From contig JAFTJZ010000068.1 in NCBI GenBank assembly GCA_017456145.1, forward strand, positions 1 to 64,000: a DNA stretch of 64,000 nt, in the 5' to 3' direction. The first letter of the stretch is position 1. Every line of letters begins with the position of its first letter. The DNA is from Clostridia bacterium (GTDB taxonomy: Bacteria; Bacillota; Clostridia; Oscillospirales; CAG-272). The notes under the pieces were generated by a model that ran no database searches, was not told the origin of the DNA, and was given only the letters and a program-made list of their open reading frames with translations. Below, piece by piece: positions 18,493 to 26,738 of the stretch. Position numbers and translations under genes: made by a program.

Positions 18493-18521
18493 TTGAAATT
18501 TTGCTTGATTTGTGGTATACT
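18493..18521 (+). promoter_or_regulatory. Promoter of the membrane protein gene at 18561
   Basis: TTGAAA and TATACT with a 17-bp spacer, 40 bp before the start. Confidence 0.65.
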
Positions 18522-18560
18522 GTATAAGGATAAAAAAGTTAAGGAAGGACAGATTTGCTT

Positions 18561-19232
18561 ATGAGAAACTACAGATTAAAACGGTATATGCCCATTGCGA
18601 TTTTGGTTGCGGTGGCGGTGAGTCTGATTGCGGCGATATTGGTTTTTGTCGCCTCGGTGACGAGCGAGGCACCGTATCAGCAGGTGATCTATCGAATCAT
18701 TGGCGTATTGCTTTTGGTGATGGTGGCATTGCTGATTTATCTGCTGTATGTCTCGCGCGATAACGATCCGCACTTCTTCCTTTATATCACCAGTACACAG
18801 AAGAATATGCCGCTGGAGCAGTTGACCTTCACGCAGGTCAACGAGCGTATGACCATGTTTTTAGAGCTGCTTTCCGATCAGCCGGGCATGATCTGGACAG
18901 ACGGCTTTCTCGAGAATAATCATCGGTACCTGGCAAAGGAGGCATATCGTCCGCTGGTCGCGTATAAGATGCTGTACGATCTGACGGTGGAGAATACCGA
19001 GGAAGATTGGGCACAACTGGAGTACGCGTCAGAGGATACGGTGGAGCTGGTGGCATATGCATTACAGACGGCCGGCGAAACGGAGCTGCCCGAAACGCTG
19101 ATGGAGCTGCACAAGAAGGCGACAGATCGTGACGGCTGCGAAAATTTGCGCGATTTCCTTTATACCAACCAGAAATACCTGCGCGGAAGAATGCTGCGCT
19201 ATGTCAAGCAGAATTGGGAAGTTTTGTATTGA
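18561..19232 (+). CDS. Two-span membrane protein of unknown function
   Basis: 223 residues from ATG 18561; the RBS AAGGAAGG (18541-18548) is 12 nt away, so an in-frame TTG at 18555, 6 nt from the RBS, is an alternative start (225 residues). Two hydrophobic segments at about residues 10-32 and 42-65, then a soluble cytoplasmic C-terminal domain of ~155 residues rich in acidic residues and aromatic pairs. I do not recognise a family. It has its own promoter and is followed by repeat copy 2, so it is a single-gene unit. Confidence 0.75.
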   Translation: MRNYRLKRYMPIAILVAVAVSLIAAILVFVASVTSEAPYQQVIYRIIGVLLLVMVALLIYLLYVSRDNDPHFFLYITSTQKNMPLEQLTFTQVNERMTMFLELLSDQPGMIWTDGFLENNHRYLAKEAYRPLVAYKMLYDLTVENTEEDWAQLEYASEDTVELVAYALQTAGETELPETLMELHKKATDRDGCENLRDFLYTNQKYLRGRMLRYVKQNWEVLY

Positions 19233-19240
19233 TGCACAAC

Positions 19241-19411
19241 GGGGCTGCGTCATTCGCGCAGCCCTTGCATAAAAGCCGACGGTAGGATTTTTTGCCGCGC
19301 GGAATTTGCGTTATTTCTGCAAAGCAGTCAAAAATTGCGGCGTTTAACCGCAAAGCAAAACGACGGGTTGAGTTTCAAATGCTTTATTTGCATTTGACTC
19401 AACCCGATTTT
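19241..19411 (+). repeat. Dispersed multi-hairpin intergenic element, copy 2 (full length)
   Basis: Four successive stems: GGGGCTGCG-tcatt-CGCGCAGCCC (19241), a CCGACGG/ GCCGCGCGG region split by TTTTTT, CTGC-aaa-GCAG, TTGCGG-cgtttaa-CCGCAA, and the long terminal hairpin CGGGTTGAGT(TT)CAAATGC / GCATTTGACTCAACCCG (19364-19406) followed by ATTTTT. About 170 nt, fills the whole gap between two genes, and closely matches copy 3 at 50138. The outer hairpins should stop transcription. Confidence 0.8.
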
Positions 19412-19473
19412 TGAAAAATTTTCGTCAGCTTTTCAAAGCACCACACGATATAAAAGAGAGGACGTTGAAACAT

Positions 19474-19938
19474 ATGGTAGACAGACAAAATACGCAACGC
19501 TTGTTTGAAAAATGGGTCAAGAAGCTGCGACTGGTTCCCGATTGGGATATTCGGCTGGAATGGGTGGAGGATTCCACATGGCGAAAAACAGGAGATTTCA
19601 AGGTGGATTGCAGTGACAAAAAGGCGATTGTGCTGCTCAATGCCGTCAACCCCAAGCAGGAAAATTTAGAAGAAGTTCTGGTGCATGAGCTGTTGCACCT
19701 CAAGCTGTATCCGCTGGATCAAGTGACCGAATCACTGATTCAAAGTAATTTTGAGGAGGGTAGCAACGGATACAATTTGGCATATTATGCCTTTTTTGAG
19801 ACCTTGGAGCAAACGGTCGAGGAGCTTGCCAAGTGCTACCTTTTGGAATTTGGGGAGAATCGGGAGCTTTCCTTTGGACGCTGCCGCCTCCAAAAATCGT
19901 TTACCCAGATGTACGATGGACTCAAAAACATCGAATGA
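19474..19938 (+). CDS. Zincin-like metalloprotease (HExxH protein)
   Basis: 154 residues from ATG 19474, with AGAGAGGA about 12 nt upstream; the frame opens further upstream but that part lies in the repeat's terminal hairpin. Residues 67-76 read EVLVHELLHL, an HExxH zinc site (His71, Glu72, His75) on a predicted helix. Later Glu-rich helices (ETLEQTVEELAKCYL) could supply the third ligand. No signal peptide or membrane span, so cytoplasmic. Small SprT/ImmA-like zincins of this size occur widely; I cannot assign a substrate. The transglutaminase-like gene starts 10 bp after it and probably shares its transcript. Confidence 0.7.
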   Translation: MVDRQNTQRLFEKWVKKLRLVPDWDIRLEWVEDSTWRKTGDFKVDCSDKKAIVLLNAVNPKQENLEEVLVHELLHLKLYPLDQVTESLIQSNFEEGSNGYNLAYYAFFETLEQTVEELAKCYLLEFGENRELSFGRCRLQKSFTQMYDGLKNIE

Positions 19939-19947
19939 GGTGAGAAT

Positions 19948-21069
19948 ATGGACAAAAAATTGGTCGGACAATGGTATAAAGAAGAAATGGGTGAGACGCT
20001 CAACATTTTTGATGAGATGCCACTGCGGATGAAGATGTCGTTTTCTTCGTCCGGATATTATAATTTCGAGCCGAATTGTGTTTATGAGCAGGACGGGGAT
20101 CTTTGCTTTGAGATCAATGACGAACAAAATCGTATGGTCTATCACGTCCATCTCGAAGGGGAAGCACTGGTCGGATATTACACCCGTTTCGGAGTGCAGA
20201 TTCCCGTGCATTATGCACGGATGAGTGAGGTACCTGTGGACGAAGCGTTTTTCTATGAGCCGACCGAGATCTACGTGCCAAACAGCAAGATGACGCGGAT
20301 TCAAGCGTTGCGAAAATTTGCTGCATATGATCCCGATATTCAGAAGGAGCCGCACACCGATACGTATGTTTTAGGCGGTTCGTTGCCCGACGTGCTGGTG
20401 CGATACGACTTTTATGCGGCAGTCAAACCCGACGGAACGGATGCGACCGTCTTTCGCACTCTGAATTTTGTTTGTGATCATTTTCATCACAATGGTTGCA
20501 TTGGGTTGGCAAAGGAAAGAACGATCGAGGGGCTGATCGCATTTTGCGAGGCGCATGACGGCGCGACCAACTGTCGGGGCTTGGCGTTGCTGCTGGCAGC
20601 ACTTCTGCGGCTGTGCGGCATCAAGGCACGGCATATCACCTGTATGCCGTACGAGGAGCCGTTCGATGATTGCCACGTTGTCGTGGATTGTTTGATGCCT
20701 TCGGGCAAGCGGATTATGCTCGACCCGACGCAGCGTCTTTATTATAAGGACGAGCAGGGTGAATACGTCTCGCTGCAGCAGCTGCGCAGGCTGCTGATCG
20801 ACGGAGAGCCGATCTATCCCAATGCAGATGCCTCATATAACGGCGGTGCCTTTGATGCCGAGGATAATCGCAATTATATGACCAAGAACACCCTTCGATT
20901 TTCGCGCGGAACATACTTCAAGGATGGGTATGACGATCGCTCGGTACGGCGGCTGGCGCTGATCCCTGCGGGATATCCCATCGAACTATTTCCCGCACGG
21001 GAGCGGAACGAATTTATTTATGATGAGGCTGCGTTTTGGAGTATCGATGGGGAGGTGATCAAGGGATGA
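19948..21069 (+). CDS. Transglutaminase-like (cysteine protease fold) protein
   Basis: 373 residues. Residues about 1-90 are a beta-rich N-terminal domain (a Lipocalin-like pattern opening KLVGQWYKEE). Residues about 150-290 form a transglutaminase-like core with the triad in order: Cys209 in TNCRGLALLLAALLRLCGI, His243 in DDCHVVVD, Asp259 in MLDPT. No signal peptide. Such intracellular transglutaminase-like proteins may act as proteases or peptide N-glycanase-like enzymes; no substrate can be inferred. RBS GAGGTGAG precedes ATG. Its stop overlaps the Nudix start (ATGA), so three genes (zincin, transglutaminase-like, Nudix) form one operon. Confidence 0.8.
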   Translation: MDKKLVGQWYKEEMGETLNIFDEMPLRMKMSFSSSGYYNFEPNCVYEQDGDLCFEINDEQNRMVYHVHLEGEALVGYYTRFGVQIPVHYARMSEVPVDEAFFYEPTEIYVPNSKMTRIQALRKFAAYDPDIQKEPHTDTYVLGGSLPDVLVRYDFYAAVKPDGTDATVFRTLNFVCDHFHHNGCIGLAKERTIEGLIAFCEAHDGATNCRGLALLLAALLRLCGIKARHITCMPYEEPFDDCHVVVDCLMPSGKRIMLDPTQRLYYKDEQGEYVSLQQLRRLLIDGEPIYPNADASYNGGAFDAEDNRNYMTKNTLRFSRGTYFKDGYDDRSVRRLALIPAGYPIELFPARERNEFIYDEAAFWSIDGEVIKG

Positions 21070-21536
21070 ACACAGAAAAACCGATCAGAAATTCCGCCAA
21101 GGCACTGATCATCAAGGACGGAAAAATGCTTGCGATCAGGATGTGCGATGAAACGGGGGAATTTTATCTGATGCCCGGTGGAGGGCAGGAGAGTGAGGAG
21201 CTTTTGCCCGATACCGTCTGCCGTGAGGTTGCCGAAGAGCTTGGCGTACGCGTGGCGGTCAAAGACTTGGCTTTTGTCATTGAAGGTATGCGCGGCGAGC
21301 GCTGGCATCGTGTGGATCTGGTGTTTTTATGCGAATATCTTGGTGAGATTGAAAATGCATCGCTGCACGGAGATGTCAATCAGATCGGCGCTGCTTGGCT
21401 GGATATTGCTACGCTCAATCGTGCGGCTCTGTACCCCTCAAGGCTGCGCAGGCCGATCATGAATCTATATGGGGGACGGCCGTATTCCGTCTATCTTGGC
21501 AATGAGAGCATGGGCGATGCGGAGATCGTGGATTGA
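21066..21536 (+). CDS. Nudix hydrolase
   Basis: 156 residues from ATG 21066, which overlaps the preceding stop. A complete Nudix box spans Gly39-Val61 (G x5 E x7 REVAEELGV), preceded by LMPGG. Nudix enzymes hydrolyse nucleoside diphosphates linked to another group; the substrate cannot be told from the box. Last gene of the three-gene operon; a strong terminator follows. Confidence 0.9.
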   Translation: MNTEKPIRNSAKALIIKDGKMLAIRMCDETGEFYLMPGGGQESEELLPDTVCREVAEELGVRVAVKDLAFVIEGMRGERWHRVDLVFLCEYLGEIENASLHGDVNQIGAAWLDIATLNRAALYPSRLRRPIMNLYGGRPYSVYLGNESMGDAEIVD

Positions 21537-21564
21537 AATATGTAACCAACAGTAGAAAAACAGA

Positions 21565-21617
21565 CAAAAAAGATACCCGATATAGCACCGAGGAGGTGCG
21601 ATCGGGTATCTTTTTGT
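21565..21617 (+). terminator. Rho-independent terminator with nested hairpin
   Basis: AAAAAAGATACCCGAT and ATCGGGTATCTTTTT pair around an inner GCACC-gagga-GGTGC hairpin. Confidence 0.9.
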
Positions 21618-21621
21618 ATAA

Positions 21622-21935
21622 CGAAAACCACCAGCTAAGCTGGTGGTTCCAAAGAGGCTTTTGCCGTTGAGCAATCCCGCCGCAGCGGTAGGCTCCCCTG
21701 TGTAAGGGGAGCTGTCAGCGAAGCTGACTGAGGGGTTGTTTGAGAGTGCTTTTTACAATCCCTCCGTCACGGCTTACGCCGTGCCACCTCCCTTTACACA
21801 AGGGAGGCTAAGATAGTCGCCACATTTGTGGCGGTAGGGCTACTTTGTATATGTCGAACACTTCAGTGGGCTTTCAGCCCTGCCAGTAACATGCCCTTAT
21901 AGGGCTGAGCAAGCCACCGGCTTAGCCGGTGGTTA
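21622..21935. mobile_element. Palindrome-rich MITE-like element, possibly IS200/IS605-derived
   Basis: No coding frame. The ends carry related palindromes: AACCACCAGC-taa-GCTGGTGGTT (21626-21648) and CCACCGGC-tta-GCCGGTGG (21914-21932). Inside are at least six perfect stems: GCTCCCCT/AGGGGAGC (21692), GTCAGC/GCTGAC (21714), CACGGC/GCCGTG (21768), CCTCCCTT/AAGGGAGG (21787), CGCCAC/GTGGCG (21818), and GGGCT/AGCCC (21868). From memory, the AGGGGAGCTGTCAGC and CACGGCTTACGCCGTG words are widespread in Oscillospiraceae genomes. Hairpin ends without inverted-repeat termini or a transposase suggest an IS200/IS605-type passenger. It lies between convergent genes, a neutral insertion site. 21936-22042 holds nothing further. 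Confidence 0.6.
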
Positions 21936-22042
21936 TGATTCGCACATAGTAATCCAAAATAAAGTCCTCCTATCTCATAACTGACTTATTAAATAATTAT
22001 AATATCTATACCGATTGAGGCTTTTGGACCGCGGAGCGACGC

Positions 22043-22705
22043 TTATGCTTTTGCGTTCTGTTTCATTTGTGCGATGACTGCTGCCGCATCCGCCGCACGG
22101 AAGATGGCAGAGCCGGCAACCAGAGCGTTGGCACCGGCGGATGTGACCGTCTCGGTGTTGCCGACGCCGATGCCGCCGTCGACCTCCAGATCGACACTGC
22201 CAGAAAGCCCGCGCGCATTCAGTTCTGCGCGAATGGCGCGCACCTTGGGCATCATTTCCGCCATGAACTTCTGTCCGCCAAAGCCGGGGTAGACTGTCAT
22301 GACCAGGATCAGATCGACCTGATCAAGATAGGGAAAGACAGCCTCGGCGGGGGTGTCGGGGCTGATGGCAAGACCCGCGCGGCAGCCCTTCGCACGAATG
22401 GCGGTCAGACAATTGCCGACATTTTGCGACGCCTCGGCGTGGATGGTGATCAGGTCGGCACCCGCCTTGAGAAAATCATCAAGGTAACGCTCGGGGTCAA
22501 CGATCATCAGATGAACGTCAAAAAAGAGGGAGGTGTGATGGCGCAGTGCTCCGATCACAGGCGCACCAAAGCTGATGTTTGGAACAAAAATTCCATCCAT
22601 AACATCCAGATGGAGCCAATCGGCACCGCCGTCCTCAACACGCTTGACCTCGGTGGCGAGAGTGGCGAAATCTGCGGCGAGAAGAGATGGAGAAATGTGA
22701 ATCAT
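22043..22705 (-). CDS. rpe: Ribulose-phosphate 3-epimerase
   Basis: 220 residues, the normal length. Interconverts ribulose 5-phosphate and xylulose 5-phosphate in the pentose phosphate pathway. Family motifs of the TIM barrel: SPSLLAADFATL, LHLDVMDGIFVPNISFG (metal ligands His/Asp), DVHLMI, VYPGFGGQKF and DLEVDGGI. Start ATG preceded by GGAGATATACACC. It is the last gene of the minus-strand cluster but is separated from ispF by 289 bp and may have its own weak promoter. Confidence 0.96.
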   Translation of the reverse strand: MIHISPSLLAADFATLATEVKRVEDGGADWLHLDVMDGIFVPNISFGAPVIGALRHHTSLFFDVHLMIVDPERYLDDFLKAGADLITIHAEASQNVGNCLTAIRAKGCRAGLAISPDTPAEAVFPYLDQVDLILVMTVYPGFGGQKFMAEMMPKVRAIRAELNARGLSGSVDLEVDGGIGVGNTETVTSAGANALVAGSAIFRAADAAAVIAQMKQNAKA

Positions 22706-22734
22706 AGGTGTATATCTCCGTTTCTTTTTGTGAT

Positions 22735-22763
22735 AATTTATCTATATAGAGCTTGAGTTGCAA
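22735..22763 (-). promoter_or_regulatory. Possible promoter of rpe
   Basis: Minus strand TTGCAA and TAAATT, 17-bp spacer. Weak -10. The rest of the 289-bp gap (22706-22994) contains a GTAGCC/GGCTAC stem near 22852 and GC-rich inverted repeats just after ispF (about 22948-22982, GGCGG words), possibly a terminator without a T-run; no gene seen. Confidence 0.35.
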
Positions 22764-22994
22764 AACTAAACCGGCGGTTGCTATGTGGAGACCGGCGAAA
22801 TTCGTCGAAATCGGTAACTTCGGTGCGCGTGATGCATACAATGGAATGTAGCCGATATTTTTGGCTACGGAAAATATCCGTCGCAGTCACGGTGGCTTGT
22901 GTAAGAGAAGGACGTGTGTGATAACGTAGCTGTGATGGGGCGGTGGCGGTGATGACGGCGGGAATGCCTGCCGCCGTCGCCGTTTTGCGCTGTC

Positions 22995-23477
22995 TTACGG
23001 CTTGTACACAAGGCAAACGGCGTGGGCTGCCATGCCCTGCAGCTCACCGGTGAAACCGAGCCCCTCCTCGGTTGTCGCTTTGACACTGACCTGCTCCACT
23101 GAAATGTCCATCGCATCAGCTAAATTCTGACACATGACACCGATGTGCGGGGCAAGCTTGGGCTTTTGCGCGAGGATGGTGGCATCAACATTTCCAATCT
23201 GATACCCCTTGGTACGAAGGAGCGTGGCTACGGCGGCGAGCAGCTTGAGGCTGTCGGCCCCCTTGTATTGCGGATCGGTGTCGGGAAAATGCTTGCCAAT
23301 GTCCCCGAGTGCCAGCGCACCGAGCAGTGCGTCTGCGATGGCGTGTGCCAATACGTCGGCATCGGAATGACCGAGCAGCCCTGTGGTGTGCGGGATATGC
23401 ACCCCGCCTAAAATCAGCTCGCGTCCCTCGGTCAAGCGATGAACGTCGTAGCCGTGTCCTATGCGGAAGTTATGCAT
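22995..23477 (-). CDS. ispF: 2-C-methyl-D-erythritol 2,4-cyclodiphosphate synthase
   Basis: 160 residues from ATG 23477, after AAGGAGAAC; the longer open frame upstream lies within ispD. Fifth step of the MEP isoprenoid pathway. Zinc ligands in GYDVHRL (Asp, His), [28 protein letters not shown], and C-terminal [13 protein letters not shown] are intact. The ispD stop codon lies inside its first codons (8-bp overlap), so the two are coupled. Confidence 0.97.
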   Translation of the reverse strand: MHNFRIGHGYDVHRLTEGRELILGGVHIPHTTGLLGHSDADVLAHAIADALLGALALGDIGKHFPDTDPQYKGADSLKLLAAVATLLRTKGYQIGNVDATILAQKPKLAPHIGVMCQNLADAMDISVEQVSVKATTEEGLGFTGELQGMAAHAVCLVYKP

Positions 23478-24276
23478 TGGTTTGTTCTCCTTTGCTGTCG
23501 TGTTCCCTTGCGGAGAGAATGGCCTCCGCAATCAGAAGATCGACTGCCGTCGTGATCTTGATATTCTCACGACCGCAATCGACGAGCTTTACCTTGCGGT
23601 TGATAAATTCAACCAGTGAGTTGTCGTCCGTGGCGACAAAATCTTTTTCAAGTGCGTAATATGCGGCAGCATGATAGAGAGTGTAATCAAAGATCTGCGG
23701 CGTTTGTGCCAGCCAAAGTGTTTCTCTGTCGGGGGTGGAGGTGATATATCGGGTGGCATCTGCGATCTTTATGGTGTCCGTGGCGGGGGTGGCGGCAGTG
23801 GCGGCTCCCGTACGGTAAGCAGCGTGGCAGACACTTTCGATCTGCTGCGGCGTGATCAGGCAGCGTGCACCGTCGGCAATGGCGATGAATTTCGTTTTCT
23901 CGCTGACCTGACGCAGCCCGCAGAGCACGGATTCCTGACGGCTTGCACCGCCTTCGGTCAACACACGCAGCTTGTTGATGCCGTGCTTTTTTGCTAAATC
24001 TCGGTATGCGGGGAAATCCTCGACCTTACCGACCAACACGATCTCGTGAATGGTCTCTGCTTTTTCATAGGCGAGCAGTGTGTGGGCAAGAACGGGCATT
24101 CCGCGCAGTAGCATCAGCTGCTTGGAGGTCGTTCCCCCCATGCGGGTGGAATTGCCTGCAGCGGCAATAATGGCGGACGTGTAACGGCGCGGTGTCGGAA
24201 TGCCGCGCGCAGTGTAGAGAACCTCGGCGACCTTTTTTGCAGTGTCATGCAGTGCAGCGGGCGATTGCTTGGTCAT
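23470..24276 (-). CDS. ispD: 2-C-methyl-D-erythritol 4-phosphate cytidylyltransferase
   Basis: 268 residues from ATG 24276, chosen for AAAGGAGTACG upstream; the frame extends further but without an RBS. Third MEP-pathway enzyme, transferring CMP from CTP to MEP. The nucleotide-binding motif is [15 protein letters not shown], then [16 protein letters not shown] and TDDNSLVE. About 35 residues longer than E. coli IspD at the N-terminus. Lies directly before and overlapping ispF. Confidence 0.95.
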   Translation of the reverse strand: MTKQSPAALHDTAKKVAEVLYTARGIPTPRRYTSAIIAAAGNSTRMGGTTSKQLMLLRGMPVLAHTLLAYEKAETIHEIVLVGKVEDFPAYRDLAKKHGINKLRVLTEGGASRQESVLCGLRQVSEKTKFIAIADGARCLITPQQIESVCHAAYRTGAATAATPATDTIKIADATRYITSTPDRETLWLAQTPQIFDYTLYHAAAYYALEKDFVATDDNSLVEFINRKVKLVDCGRENIKITTAVDLLIAEAILSAREHDSKGEQTNA

Positions 24277-24367
24277 ATCGTACTCCTTTTTTACAAATTG
24301 CGTTTTGTGCAATCCAAAGCATTGCGCTCGGGAACGATCAGAGTGCCGAAAACAAAGGGAGGGGTGC

Positions 24368-24841
24368 TTACCCTCTGTTTGCCTCGGCATCTTCAATGGC
24401 GGTGATCATATCCACACGCGTCTGATGCTTGCCGCCCATGTATGCCGCATCCAGGTAGGCATCGACCATATCCAGTGCCAACCCCTCGCCGACCACACGG
24501 GCTCCAAAGCAGAGGACATTAGCATCGTTATGCATACGGGTCATACGGGCACTGAAGGTATCGGCACAGACGGCAGCGCGGATGCCACGGTGCTTGTTGG
24601 CTGCGATGGACATACCGATGCCGGTTCCGCAGATCAGGATGCCAAGGGCGGCCTCGCCTTGCTGGATCTTGACGCAAGCGGCGTGGGCATAATCGGGATA
24701 ATTGCAAGAGTCGGAGGTGTAGGTTCCGACGTCGGTAACAAGATAGCCTTTTTCCTCTAAGTGGGTGATCACCTTTGCCTTGAGATCACAGGCGGCGTGA
24801 TCACAGCCGACAACAATGGTTTTGTTTGCAGTAGCGTTCAT
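24368..24841 (-). CDS. rpiB: Ribose-5-phosphate isomerase B
   Basis: 157 residues. Interconverts ribose 5-phosphate and ribulose 5-phosphate. Motifs GCDHAACDLK, VGTYTSDSCNYPDYA, the CGTGIGMSIAANKHRGIRAA active-site loop (catalytic Cys in ICGTG) and HNDANVLCFGARV. RBS GAAAGGACAATTC precedes ATG. Together with rpe in the same cluster it covers two pentose phosphate isomerisations. Confidence 0.96.
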   Translation of the reverse strand: MNATANKTIVVGCDHAACDLKAKVITHLEEKGYLVTDVGTYTSDSCNYPDYAHAACVKIQQGEAALGILICGTGIGMSIAANKHRGIRAAVCADTFSARMTRMHNDANVLCFGARVVGEGLALDMVDAYLDAAYMGGKHQTRVDMITAIEDAEANRG

Positions 24842-24906
24842 GATGAATTGTCCTTTCTGATCGAAAAATAAACCTTTGGTATATAAATGAAACTGTTAAT
24901 AGAATC

Positions 24907-25641
24907 TTATGCTTGCGATTTCATTTTCTCATTCAGTTCGCGCTCAGCCTGGCAGGGGCGCAAATACACGGGAGTCAGCTCACGGTCGGAGCAAAAATCT
25001 CCTGCTGCAAATTTCTCACGCGCCAGCTGCGCGATGCAATAGGCGTTCTGATCGCGCAGCTGCATGGGCGTATACTGTATGCGTCCCGACGGGGCGGAGA
25101 GTTTGCGTTGGGCAATGCTGTAGCCGTCTCCCGTGAGGTAGATGGGCAGATTTCTCTCCTCGGGAGGGAGGGCCGTGGCAAGCACCTCGTCGAGTGCGGA
25201 TTCGAGCTCGGCGACGGGGGTTATGCGATCCTCGCACAGACGGACAAGCTTGCCGTCTCGCACACGGAAAAGCGCGTAATATAGAAACTTTCTTGCGTTG
25301 ATCACGGAGCACACGATGCCGTCAAAACCGATCAGATTGCAGGCAAGCGACTCCAACGAAGAGACGCCGACGCAGGGCTTTTCCGTGGCAAACGCCAGCC
25401 CCTTGAGCGTTGCTGCACCGATGCGGACTCCGGTAAAGGAACCGGGGCCTGCCGTGCAAGCAAACAGATCGATATCGGAAGGCGTAAAGGACAGTGTCCC
25501 GAGGACGGTTTGTATCATCGGAAGGAGTGTTTCGGAGTGTGTATTTCCGTTGTTGACGGTAAAGATGGCAAGAGGACGATCGTCCTCGCAAATGGCGACA
25601 GACGCCAGTGCGGCGGTGCTGTCAAGAGCAAGTATCAGCAT
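24907..25641 (-). CDS. tsaB: tRNA threonylcarbamoyladenosine biosynthesis protein TsaB
   Basis: 244 residues. Partner of TsaD and TsaE in making t6A37 on ANN-decoding tRNAs. ASKHA-fold motifs: ILALDSTAALASVAI, HSETLLPMI, CTAGPGSFTGVRIG and GVSSLE. Length typical. Sits directly after tsaE, as in most Bacillota; tsaD is not in the window. Confidence 0.95.
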   Translation of the reverse strand: MLILALDSTAALASVAICEDDRPLAIFTVNNGNTHSETLLPMIQTVLGTLSFTPSDIDLFACTAGPGSFTGVRIGAATLKGLAFATEKPCVGVSSLESLACNLIGFDGIVCSVINARKFLYYALFRVRDGKLVRLCEDRITPVAELESALDEVLATALPPEERNLPIYLTGDGYSIAQRKLSAPSGRIQYTPMQLRDQNAYCIAQLAREKFAAGDFCSDRELTPVYLRPCQAERELNEKMKSQA

Positions 25642-25700
25642 GATAGGTATCCTTTATCAGAGAAAAATACAACGATTGGTTTGAAAATGAGCGTTGCGGT

Positions 25701-26201
25701 TTAATTGATGCGTTCCAGCGTAAGCTTTCTTTGGTCGGGAATGTCGGGCGAGGTTTTCTCAATCGTCAGACGAAGATAGTCGTCGGGGAGCGCGTACGGG
25801 ATATTTTCGCTCCACTCCACGATGCAGATCCCGCGCTCCAGATAATCGTCATAACCGATGGAGTACAGGTCATCCTCATCGACGATACGATACATATCGA
25901 AGTGAAACACGGGGGTGTTTTTGATGCGGGGGCGATATTCATTCACCAGCGCAAAGGTGGGAGAACGCACGGCGGCATCCGGCGCAAGGAGAGAAACAAA
26001 TCCACGTACGAACGCCGTTTTGCCAACACCGAGGTCGCCGCGCAGAGCGATGTACGGGGGAAGAGAGCATTCCGCGCTTTGGTAGATGCGAGCCAGCGCC
26101 GCGCCAAACTGCTCGGTTTGCGCGCAGCTTTCGGTGAACAGCGTTACGGTATTTGCCGTGTCCTTGCCATAAGCTTGCAGAATTTTGTCAAATCCGTTCA
26201 T
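25701..26201 (-). CDS. tsaE: tRNA threonylcarbamoyladenosine biosynthesis ATPase TsaE
   Basis: 166 residues. Walker A GDLGVGKTAFVRG (about residues 55-67), SPTFALVNEY and the HFDMYRI motif are characteristic. It drives the TsaBD cycle by ATP hydrolysis. Slightly longer than B. subtilis YdiB at the N-terminus. Follows the DUF896 gene by 21 bp. Confidence 0.95.
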   Translation of the reverse strand: MNGFDKILQAYGKDTANTVTLFTESCAQTEQFGAALARIYQSAECSLPPYIALRGDLGVGKTAFVRGFVSLLAPDAAVRSPTFALVNEYRPRIKNTPVFHFDMYRIVDEDDLYSIGYDDYLERGICIVEWSENIPYALPDDYLRLTIEKTSPDIPDQRKLTLERIN

Positions 26202-26222
26202 GGAACGAGTCTCCTTTGGCAG

Positions 26223-26450
26223 TCATTGATCTTCACTCTTGTTCTTGTTTTTATCGGCGAGCTTTTCTTCGCTGCCATCAGGATAGCGGACGACGGTGTT
26301 GTCCAGCTGTGCGCGGAAGGAGGCGCGAAATTCAAGAATGTATTCCTCGCGCAGCGCAGCTTGCTCCTTGCGTTCCTCCTCAGTCAGCGGGATGCCGCTT
26401 TTTTTCTTACGGGCCAGTTCGTTGATACGGTCCAATTTCTTTTGCTCCAT
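26223..26450 (-). CDS. DUF896 (YnzC-like) small protein
   Basis: 75 residues. Family signature RINELARKKKSGIPLTEEE, then KEQAALREEYILEFRASF and AQLDNTVVRYPDG. Small helical-hairpin proteins of unknown function; B. subtilis YnzC is SOS-linked. First gene of the minus cluster, with a good promoter and AAAGGAATCG RBS. Confidence 0.92.
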   Translation of the reverse strand: MEQKKLDRINELARKKKSGIPLTEEERKEQAALREEYILEFRASFRAQLDNTVVRYPDGSEEKLADKNKNKSEDQ

Positions 26451-26491
26451 GAGATCTTCATCGATTCCTTTCGGTAAACATACTTATTATT

Positions 26492-26520
26492 ATTGTAACA
26501 TAAACCGAGTCATAAGTCAA
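26492..26520 (-). promoter_or_regulatory. Promoter of the DUF896-tsaE-tsaB-rpiB-ispD-ispF cluster
   Basis: Minus strand TTGACT and TACAAT, 17-bp spacer, about 40 bp before the DUF896 start. Confidence 0.75.
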
Positions 26521-26632
26521 GATGTTTATTTCGTGTCGCGGATTTTGTCCCGACTTTTTTTGCTGAAAATAAAAACAAGCGAGATTTTTGCTTGAAATTT
26601 GGGAGCAAGGATGATTTAATCGAAAAAAGGAC

Positions 26633-26661
26633 TTGCGCACAGCGAAAAAATATAGTATAAT
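26633..26661 (+). promoter_or_regulatory. Promoter of the GxGYxYP lipoprotein gene
   Basis: TTGCGC and TATAAT, 17-bp spacer, about 75 bp before ATG 26739; divergent from the minus-strand cluster. Confidence 0.65.
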
Positions 26662-26738
26662 AAGGTGAATCATTTTGCGCGGCAAGCTATTCAGGATTGT
26701 TTTTCATTGGAGTAGCGCATGAAAGGATTGTTTTTGTT

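Noticed and set aside
21720..21930. Inverted repeats taken as a Rho-independent terminator array
   Set aside because: They are too many, too regular, and lack T-runs; an element of mobile type explains them better.
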